From assembly GCA_903970295.1 (NCBI GenBank), contig CAJCHQ010000244.1, forward strand, positions 1 through 7,279: 7,279 nt of DNA, given 5' to 3'. The notes under the pieces were generated by a model. The model saw nothing but the letters and a program-made list of their open reading frames with translations. It was not told the DNA's origin and ran no database searches. Below, in pieces: positions 1-5,976 of this stretch (position 1 is the first letter of the stretch; every line of letters begins with the position of its first letter). The stretch is from Bryobacterales bacterium. GTDB taxonomy: Bacteria; Cyanobacteriota; Vampirovibrionia; Obscuribacterales; Obscuribacteraceae. The translations under genes and the position numbers were made by a program.

Positions 1-3000
1 CGATGATCGCCACCGGGGTCGGTACCACTTCCTTGGTCTTGTTCACGACGGTGATATTAGCTTCGGTGGCATTACCTTCCACTAATTTATCTTGCGCCAT
101 TTTAACTGAAACGTCGAGTTTGCATTGCTCGTCGCTTTCAGGCTTGAGGGCGTTGTATTTCACTGCCAGCGAATAGGGCATCGGTCCGCCACCTTCCATT
201 CGTAAGGCCAGCTTATGCTCTCCGGTGGTGAGCAGCTCAGTCAGGTCGGGGAGCTTGATGGCGCCTTGCGTAGATTGATCGAAGTCGGCCCAATCGCCGA
301 TTGAATGTCCGTCGACAGAGAGTTGCACCTTGCCTGGTGCTTTTGGTCGCGCTCGCTGCTTGTCATAGGTGACGATTGCGCGCAGGGCCAGAACCGTTGC
401 TTGCGTTGAGCCATAGCGGCCGGCTTTGCAGGAATCAGCCAGGAATTTAATGCTCTTTTCGACATTGCCGGCATACGCGGGTTCGCGCAACCAGGCTAAA
501 GTCGCCAGCGCCGTGCCTTCGACTTGCAGTGATTCGCCTTCGCTGCCGACAATCGAGCTCTTGATACCACTTTCACTACCATCTGCCTTTTGCTTTGCTG
601 CTAATCGATCCATTAGTTTGATCGCTTCCCCTTTGTCACCTGCCAGGTAGAACGAATTAGCAGCCAATGCCACGGCGTAATTGTTCTGGCTGTTGGCGGC
701 CGCTGTTTTGAGTGAAGCGAGTTCCGGCTTCAGTTCATCAGCTTTTTCACCAGATTCTAGCAGCGCCCAGACAATGTAGGCATTCGAGTCGTTCTTATCT
801 TCCGTCCAGGAATGCAGCGAGCGGCGCTTGCGCGTGAAGCCACCCTGTCCATCTTTCTGTTTGAGCAGCCAGGATCTTGTGGTGGCAATCATGTTCTGGT
901 CCACTTCGCGCACCTGCGCCATATCAGCGAAATGGAGCAGTCCAAAAGCTGTCAGCGCTTCGTGACCCGGATTTTCGCCAAACCACTCGTAGCCTTTGTC
1001 GGGGCACCAGAAACCGACCAGGCGCTTGTATCCGGCGTCCAGTTTCTGACGCGATTGTTCGATCAGTTTGGGGTCAATGCCCGCATGCGAGAGGAAGTAT
1101 TGTTGGGCCATCGTCAGCGGATAGCTGGTCGAAGAGGTCTGCTCGAAGCACCCGTAGGGATCTTGAATCATTCGTTGCAGAGCCTCAGTCAAGTTGGCGA
1201 GCGGCGTCGGGTAGACGGCCGTGTTCGACACCAGGCTCCCAGGCACGACACCTGGCGGAATGATAATGGTGTGCGTTACTGTTTTGCCGGGCTCGAGCAT
1301 GCCACCAAAACTGGTCTCGATCGGAAAACCTTTGGGCTTGACTGATAACTTGCGCGTGACTTTGTCTTCATACGCGCCAGCTCTTGCATCGAGACTGAAG
1401 TCCTTGAGCCCGTTAACCAGTCCCACATTAATCGGTTGAATCAAGCGCACGCGGTTGCCGGCGCCGATGTCACCGGGACTTTTCGACATTTCAGTTAGTT
1501 TGAAATCGCCTTTGAGATCAACTTTCAAGCCAACAGTCGAGAGCTTGCTGCCCGTGGCGTTGACTAAATTTACAGGCAGAAGAATGCGGTCTCCCGACGT
1601 CACTTCCAGGGGCAGCTTCGCCTCTGCATAGAAGGGCTGAATTGACGATAGCACCAAACTCGAAGCACCAATGGCGCCATCACCGGCGAAGCCATCAGCA
1701 AATACGCGGAAGGTCGACACGCTGTCGTTGAGACCAAAGCTAATCTTCGCTTCGCCAGTTTTGGCGCTGGTTTTGACACCAGCATTCCAGTACAGCGTTT
1801 CGCTGAAATCGACGCGATCGGTCGGCTTTCGGTTCTTCCGCACTTGATGGGCGAACTCGCGCACGACGATCATTCCGCCGCCTGGCTCACGCGGCGCTTC
1901 CTTTTCTCGGCCAAGAATCTGCGCGCTCCTTTTTTTTGCAGACTCAGCGCGAATAGCGTTTTGCATTTTGAAATCACTGCCCGGGAAATTGAATTTGCCC
2001 ATGGCCATGTCTAAAGCTGGTATCGGGGCCGCGGCTTTGAGTGCATCTTGGGCCACAGGCATGGCCATCGCTGGCGGTGCCTGGGCGGCCACATTAAGAG
2101 CCATTGCTTCGTCGATCGGCGGTGCCATCGGCGCCATCTGCTTGGCTCTTGGTGCCATATTAGCGACCATCGGCGCCGGCATCGGCATCGCCATTGGTGC
2201 CTGGAACCACTGTCCCTTCGCGCCTCCCATGGGCATGCCCTTCATAGCCATGCCCTGCCCAGCCATGCCACCAGCAGCGGCCATGCCGACAACGCCTTGC
2301 CCAGATGAAGTGAAAGCGGCAGCGTCCACTGCGGACTGAATCTTCATTGCCACTGCACGCCTGGCTTCGTCACCATTCTTTTCGACGAACTTGGTCATGT
2401 CCATGAGCGCGAAACGCCGCCAACCCTGCGTGCCGAGCAATAAATCAGTAGCCAGAGGGGCTTTGGCGTTCTTCGGATCGAGGTAGACCTGCGCATCGGC
2501 CAGGTCTTTAACTTCCGGTTCCAAGAAAACCATAACGGGCAAGCGCGGTGCTTGCTCTCGCTTTTCCACCATGGCCAAAACGCTGTCATCGGCAACTGTG
2601 ACGCCGACTACCGCTGAAACCGGCTTGCCGTGCGAATCTGTGGCCTTGACAGTCAGGTTTGCGTGCTCACCGGGAATATAGGATTGGCGATCTGCATTAA
2701 TGCTTATGTTGAGCGGATTGGCAGGTTGACGAAAGATCAGGCGCTCGGCTAGCGGCATGCCTTTGTCATCCCACACCGTCAAAGTCAGTACCCCATCCAG
2801 ATCGGGCGCGACATTGAAGGAGAGCGGACGCAAAATACCCGCCTTACTTTCTGGCTTGTTGCTGGGGTTGATTTTCAATGAGGCCACTTCCACTTCGTGC
2901 TTGGCGAGCGTCACGCGGCAGTCCTTCTCTGTGCATCCCACATGCACGGCGATTGGTTCGCCCTTAGCGAAAACATCTTTGTCTGCATGCACGACAGCAC

Positions 3001-4069
3001 CGTCGCTTTTGCACTTGGGCAGAGGATAGAGGGTTTTGATTCCTGCCGGTTGTGATATCGCGAGGTAGTAGTCTCGGCCAGCAACAGGAGTAAATTCGAA
3101 GCGTCCTCGCCCCTCATGCTCAGTGCGAAACTCAGTCACTGGAGCGTTCGCAGATTGCTTGCAGATTAGCTTCGCCACCAGATCGGCCGGCTTGCCGTTA
3201 GGTTGCTTGGCTTGCACATATACCCGATTGGCATAGCCAGCCAGCAAGTCGCCACCTTCGGGAAAGATTTGCAAGTCGAGAGTCTGCAAAAGAATCGGAA
3301 TCGTCTTGGAAGCGGTTTCCACCACTCCACCATCTTCGATCACTAAGGCCAGAGTCCCCTCACCGCGCGGAATCTGGTGCGGCAGTTCGAAGCTCACATG
3401 GCAAAAACCGTTGGCGTCGACTGTGCCTGCGCCGCCTTTGATTTCGGTGCCATCTACTCGCGCTGTCACTGTCACTTTCGCGCCTTCTGGTGCGCCGCCT
3501 TCAGCCCGCTTCACGTCGAGTGTGGCGCTCACCTTCTCGCCCGGACCATAGCCATCGCGCAGGAAAGTAATCTGCGACTTCAGTCGCGGTGCTCGGTAAG
3601 CGCGGATGTCGAACTTGCGCTCGGCCGGTGCGTGACCATCCCAAGGATAGCTGACGCGAATGCTATATTCGCCGCCCGCTTCGTCCGGCGGAATTTCCCA
3701 GGTGCAACCCCAGACGCTGTTATCTGCTGATGGGAAGCCGCTGGCGACCACATCGCCTTTGGGGCCTTTGATTTCCACAGTGGCATTGGCGCTTTGCCCG
3801 GCAGCCAGCGGCTTGTGATTGGCGGCATTGAGCAATACGCCGCGCACGTAGACTTTCTCACCGCCGTGGTAGATCGGCTTGTCGGTGCTCACCGACGTCA
3901 GGTAGCGATCCGGACCGCCCAGAGATGCCGTTGTTGCCTTCTTCATGCGTGTCGTGGCCCCTGTTCGACTGGATGTGTCTTCCATGGAGTTGACGACGGT
4001 GCAGTTGAGTGTCGCCGTGCAGCAAGCCATAGCGGCAGCTACACCACGGGTAAGCCAATGGCGAGACAT
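1..4069 (-). CDS. Bacterial alpha-2-macroglobulin (thioester protease trap), C-terminus missing off the left edge
   Basis: The frame is open for 1356 codons from an ATG at 4067-4069 to the window edge. Alpha-2-macroglobulins are exported traps: a protease cuts the bait region, the protein collapses round it, and an internal Cys-Gln thioester links to the attacker. Seen here: a short N-terminal hydrophobic stretch (residues 9-21); an MG2-type block at 62-76 (TDKPIY then GEKVYVRG); an MG4-like FPEGGDLLAG block at 269-278; a later MG domain with SYIPGE near 463-467; DLLLGTQGWRRF ending near 553; a Met-rich bait-like segment at 596-690; an A2M domain opening at YWNAGV (Trp761) with DSVSTFRVFADGF; and thioester CFEQ at 974-977 within PYGCFEQTSS, followed by the helical thioester domain with GHEALTAFG. 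The receptor-binding-like domain has just begun when the window ends, so I infer about 100 residues are missing. The export type is unclear: Cys16, Cys17 and Cys23 lie near the N-terminus but none sits in a standard lipobox. No pbpC neighbour is visible upstream; downstream is unseen. Confidence 0.95.
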   Translation of the reverse strand, partial: MSRHWLTRGVAAAMACCTATLNCTVVNSMEDTSSRTGATTRMKKATTASLGGPDRYLTSVSTDKPIYHGGEKVYVRGVLLNAANHKPLAAGQSANATVEIKGPKGDVVASGFPSADNSVWGCTWEIPPDEAGGEYSIRVSYPWDGHAPAERKFDIRAYRAPRLKSQITFLRDGYGPGEKVSATLDVKRAEGGAPEGAKVTVTARVDGTEIKGGAGTVDANGFCHVSFELPHQIPRGEGTLALVIEDGGVVETASKTIPILLQTLDLQIFPEGGDLLAGYANRVYVQAKQPNGKPADLVAKLICKQSANAPVTEFRTEHEGRGRFEFTPVAGRDYYLAISQPAGIKTLYPLPKCKSDGAVVHADKDVFAKGEPIAVHVGCTEKDCRVTLAKHEVEVASLKINPSNKPESKAGILRPLSFNVAPDLDGVLTLTVWDDKGMPLAERLIFRQPANPLNISINADRQSYIPGEHANLTVKATDSHGKPVSAVVGVTVADDSVLAMVEKREQAPRLPVMVFLEPEVKDLADAQVYLDPKNAKAPLATDLLLGTQGWRRFALMDMTKFVEKNGDEARRAVAMKIQSAVDAAAFTSSGQGVVGMAAAGGMAGQGMAMKGMPMGGAKGQWFQAPMAMPMPAPMVANMAPRAKQMAPMAPPIDEAMALNVAAQAPPAMAMPVAQDALKAAAPIPALDMAMGKFNFPGSDFKMQNAIRAESAKKRSAQILGREKEAPREPGGGMIVVREFAHQVRKNRKPTDRVDFSETLYWNAGVKTSAKTGEAKISFGLNDSVSTFRVFADGFAGDGAIGASSLVLSSIQPFYAEAKLPLEVTSGDRILLPVNLVNATGSKLSTVGLKVDLKGDFKLTEMSKSPGDIGAGNRVRLIQPINVGLVNGLKDFSLDARAGAYEDKVTRKLSVKPKGFPIETSFGGMLEPGKTVTHTIIIPPGVVPGSLVSNTAVYPTPLANLTEALQRMIQDPYGCFEQTSSTSYPLTMAQQYFLSHAGIDPKLIEQSRQKLDAGYKRLVGFWCPDKGYEWFGENPGHEALTAFGLLHFADMAQVREVDQNMIATTRSWLLKQKDGQGGFTRKRRSLHSWTEDKNDSNAYIVWALLESGEKADELKPELASLKTAAANSQNNYAVALAANSFYLAGDKGEAIKLMDRLAAKQKADGSESGIKSSIVGSEGESLQVEGTALATLAWLREPAYAGNVEKSIKFLADSCKAGRYGSTQATVLALRAIVTYDKQRARPKAPGKVQLSVDGHSIGDWADFDQSTQGAIKLPDLTELLTTGEHKLALRMEGGGPMPYSLAVKYNALKPESDEQCKLDVSVKMAQDKLVEGNATEANITVVNKTKEVVPTPVAII
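2000..2284 (-). other. Methionine-rich bait-like segment of the macroglobulin
   Basis: This stretch codes residues 596-690 of the macroglobulin and contains 18 Met in 95 residues, with most of the rest Ala, Pro and Gly. Motifs such as GMAMKGMPM and MAMPMPAPM recur. It lies between the TQGWRRF block and the A2M domain, which is where the exposed protease bait loop is inserted in this family, so bait function is inferred from position. Charged residues are few (about five Lys/Arg), so it offers little to trypsin-like enzymes. The repeated ATG-GCN codons also create long open frames on the opposite strand. Confidence 0.75.
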
Positions 4070-4313
4070 ATATGTACTCCTTTATTTTCGCCGTGCACGA
4101 TCTGGTCCTCGGAAAAAGACTGGTGGGGAACATATGGGTTCTACTATGCCAACATTAAACCCTTTGGCGCTCGAAAAATATAGGCTTAACCCGAGGTATG
4201 GCTCCCCTTTTTGACTGCTCCAATTAATGATTTCGAGCAAGACGGCTAATTTCGAAATAAACTCATCGATCATTTGAAATGCACCATCCGTCTTTTCCAT
4301 AAACCCGCGTGTT
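4070..4313 (-). other. Intergenic gap between acyltransferase and macroglobulin genes, rich in inverted repeats
   Basis: No convincing gene lies in these 244 bases. A 72-codon open frame on the minus strand (4300 to 4082) has no ribosome binding site and no recognisable sequence. The gap would hold the acyltransferase 3' end and the promoter or leader of the macroglobulin gene. I found no clear -35/-10 pair. It contains several exact inverted repeats: an 8-bp pair (GCTCGAAA 4169-4176 with TTTCGAGC 4231-4238), a 7-bp pair (4239-4245 with 4288-4294), a 10-bp palindrome ATTTCGAAAT (4249-4258), and a 6-bp pair (4107-4112 with 4191-4196). A 10-bp pair at the acyltransferase stop is listed separately. 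Confidence 0.6.
4077..4081 (-). promoter_or_regulatory. Ribosome binding site of the macroglobulin gene
   Basis: On the minus strand AGGAG lies 7 bases before the ATG at 4069, and the bases before it are A-rich (AAAGGAG). This supports 4069 as the start. The protein from that point has a basic n-region (Arg3, Arg8) followed by a hydrophobic stretch, as expected for an exported protein. Confidence 0.85.
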
Positions 4314-4321
4314 TCAAATGA
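4270..4321 (-). repeat. 10-bp perfect inverted repeat spanning the acyltransferase stop codon
   Basis: TCATTTGAAA at 4270-4279 is the exact reverse complement of TTTCAAATGA at 4312-4321, with 32 bases between. The right arm covers the TGA stop and last codons of the acyltransferase. Read on the minus strand, only a weakly T-rich stretch follows and the loop is long, so it is not a classic intrinsic terminator. It could be a stabilising 3' hairpin, a protein-binding site or chance. Confidence 0.5.
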
Positions 4322-5525
4322 CGCGGGCGGACGTGCTGGGACGCACCGCCGATCTTGGCTCGGTGAATCGTTCTTTTAAACGCAAAAATGGTGACTCAAC
4401 CAAATAGTAACTGCCACTGGCAATCGCAATAGCCATACCGTAACCGGCAAGTTCACCATACCATTGTGTGAATGGCGCCAGCCACTTGTTGACGATGAAG
4501 AAAGAGATGCTGTGCCAGATGTACAAGCTGTAGGAAATGCGTCCCAAGTAAGTCATGACCGGATGGGAGAGAAACTTGCCGGCGATTGATTTGGGTTTGA
4601 CGACCAACGCAAGAATCAGTAAAGCCGTCAATATCGAAAGAGCAGGCACGCGGGCATCCCAACAAAATAATCGTTCAGGAATGGTGGCTAGCTTGCTCGG
4701 ATGACCGATTCCATGGACATAAAAGAAAATTGTCAGAAGAAGAACCGGCGCCAGCAAACTCTTTGATAAAAGTTTCGTGAGCCATTGTTTTGTGGGCTCG
4801 TGGTTGATGGCGAGCGCAGCAAGAGCGCCAAACATGAGCACGTCGATTCGGGTGTCGAATCCGCCCGTCATGCGCACGCAATTAGCTTGATGAAAGATCA
4901 GATAAGCTTTCCATACCTCGCACAAGACAATCAAGCCAGCAGCCGCATGCCATAAATATTTGCGGCAGAATTTGATCACGCCAGGCCAGACGGAATAGAA
5001 CTGTTCCTCGACAGCGAGAGACCATGTTACTTCCAGACCGGAGCCGAGGATGTGTCCCCAACCCAGCGCGATGTCATAGTTGGACATATAGACGAAAGCG
5101 ATGCCGACTGCTGCCGCAATCTCTTTGCACTGCGTTGGATTGAAGAGAAGAATAATGGACAGCAGCAAATAGTAGATCGGCAGCAGTCGCAACATGCGCC
5201 TGATATAGAAGTTCTTGAGGCTGATCGAACCGGTCTTTTTTTGTTCGCGCAATAAAATACCGGTGATGAGAAAACCGCTGATCACGAAAAAAATGTCTAC
5301 TCCGGACCAGCCGCCGTTCTCCGCCAGGAATCCGGCAATCGGACCGTGAGTGTGAAAGCCCATCACCCAGAGAATGGCTATTGCCCGCATGCCGTCGAGG
5401 AAAGGAAGATGCGGCTCTCTCAGCGCGACAGCGGCACCATTCGCAGTGACTTCTCCCTTAGCCCACACATCGGCTGGTTCTCGTCGCTTAATTTTGGGAA
5501 TGGGATTGCAATGAGCTTGAATCAC
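4314..5525 (-). CDS. Acyltransferase-3 family membrane protein (OafA/YrhL-like)
   Basis: This is a complete 403-residue integral membrane O-acyltransferase. The family moves acetyl or other acyl groups from a cytoplasmic donor onto envelope sugars such as O-antigen, peptidoglycan or exported polysaccharide; the substrate here cannot be told. Family motifs appear in order: LDGMRAIAILWVMGFH at 43-58 with the conserved His58, GVDIFFVISGFLI at 75-87, RRMLRLLP at 109-116, WSLAVEEQFYSVWP at 168-181, DTRIDVLMFGALAA near 224-237, LGRISYSLYIWH at 327-338, and a final ESPF at 377-380. About ten hydrophobic segments are visible. Length is normal for the stand-alone form, and there is no C-terminal SGNH esterase domain. 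The N-terminal 40 residues are polar and probably cytoplasmic. The start is GTG at 5523-5525: an in-frame stop lies a few codons upstream, and the first internal Met (46) would fall inside the first motif. The macroglobulin gene follows on the same strand after 244 bp. Confidence 0.95.
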   Translation of the reverse strand: MIQAHCNPIPKIKRREPADVWAKGEVTANGAAVALREPHLPFLDGMRAIAILWVMGFHTHGPIAGFLAENGGWSGVDIFFVISGFLITGILLREQKKTGSISLKNFYIRRMLRLLPIYYLLLSIILLFNPTQCKEIAAAVGIAFVYMSNYDIALGWGHILGSGLEVTWSLAVEEQFYSVWPGVIKFCRKYLWHAAAGLIVLCEVWKAYLIFHQANCVRMTGGFDTRIDVLMFGALAALAINHEPTKQWLTKLLSKSLLAPVLLLTIFFYVHGIGHPSKLATIPERLFCWDARVPALSILTALLILALVVKPKSIAGKFLSHPVMTYLGRISYSLYIWHSISFFIVNKWLAPFTQWYGELAGYGMAIAIASGSYYLVESPFLRLKERFTEPRSAVRPSTSARVI

Positions 5526-5533
5526 GCCAGGTT

Positions 5534-5538
5534 CTCCT
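5534..5538 (-). promoter_or_regulatory. Ribosome binding site that fixes the GTG start of the acyltransferase
   Basis: AGGAG on the minus strand lies 8 bases before the GTG codon at 5525. There is no ATG nearby in frame, and a TAA in the same frame lies just upstream, so this site decides the non-standard start. Confidence 0.85.
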
Positions 5539-5682
5539 GAAGATTTAATTATTTCACTGCTGCCACTAATGGACCTTGCAAAGAATTCATATCAGCGAAC
5601 TGGAAGGGAAAATACTTCTTGCATGCCTGCAGTTCTCCAAAGTCGAGCCGCCCAATCTGCACTTCCTTGTAGAATGTCCTCT

Positions 5683-5727
5683 CGAAAATTTTTGTGTCAG
5701 AGTTGTGTCACACACGTGTAATTTTCG
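5683..5727. promoter_or_regulatory. Candidate regulator-binding or hairpin element between divergent genes
   Basis: The outer arms CGAAAATT (5683-5690) and AATTTTCG (5720-5727) are exact reverse complements. Inside them TTGTGTCA occurs twice, at 5692-5699 and 5703-5710, exactly 11 bp apart, about one helical turn. The second copy belongs to TGTGT-C-ACACA (5704-5714), and ACACGTGT (5712-5719) is an 8-bp palindrome. Such layered symmetry suits a dimeric DNA-binding protein serving one or both flanking genes. The binding role is inferred; no known operator is recognised. Confidence 0.4.
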
Positions 5728-5964
5728 CAGCTTAAAGTCAATCGTCTCTGGACCACGGAGTCGCTATCTGCCTATTACTACTCTGCATGTGCCAGTGTGC
5801 AATGCAGCACCAAACCGGATTGCCAGATCCGGTCGAAAGTTCAACCTGTTTTCGTAGAGTCGCTCTTTCACAAACAACATCTAATCACGATTCCAATCAG
5901 TTTAGGCATTCGGTTTTGCTAACAAACCAATGTTCTCTATTGCTCAGGAACGAAGCGCCGATTT

Positions 5965-5970
5965 GGGAGG
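5965..5970 (+). promoter_or_regulatory. Ribosome binding site of the repeat protein gene
   Basis: GGGAGG lies 6 bases before the ATG at 5977-5979. It is a strong match and supports this start over other nearby open frames, which have no such site. Confidence 0.88.
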
Positions 5971-5976
5971 TTTACT

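Larger units (their letters stand above)
5526..5976. other. Divergent intergenic region (451 bp), no gene seen
   Basis: This region separates the minus-strand acyltransferase from the plus-strand repeat protein, so it should carry the promoters of both. Short open frames exist (for example 5576-5857 on the plus strand, starting with TTG) but lack ribosome binding sites and recognisable sequence. I could not find a convincing -35/-10 pair on either strand. The one structured part is the element at 5683-5727. AGGAG for the acyltransferase and GGGAGG for the repeat protein lie at its two ends. Confidence 0.7.

Noticed and set aside
812..1345. A 177-codon plus-strand open frame opposite the thioester domain.
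   Set aside because: It lies wholly antisense to conserved macroglobulin sequence, including the thioester motif, and shows no family features of its own.
1968..2339. A 123-codon plus-strand open frame with a hydrophobic Gly/Ala/Ile-rich product resembling membrane helices.
   Set aside because: It is the exact antisense shadow of the Met-rich macroglobulin segment: repeated ATG-GCN codons read backwards give Gly/Ala/Ile codons. The macroglobulin frame is continuous through it.
4082..4300. A 72-codon minus-strand open frame in the gap between the acyltransferase and macroglobulin genes.
   Set aside because: No ribosome binding site precedes its ATG, the product is not recognisable, and the same bases hold inverted repeats and the macroglobulin leader.
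4270..4321. Possible intrinsic terminator of the acyltransferase gene.
   Set aside because: The stem is AT-rich, the loop is 32 bases and no run of T follows directly on the minus strand, so it was kept only as an inverted repeat.
5576..5857. A 93-codon plus-strand open frame starting with TTG in the divergent region.
   Set aside because: It has a rare start, no ribosome binding site, no recognisable product, and it spans the symmetric candidate regulatory element.
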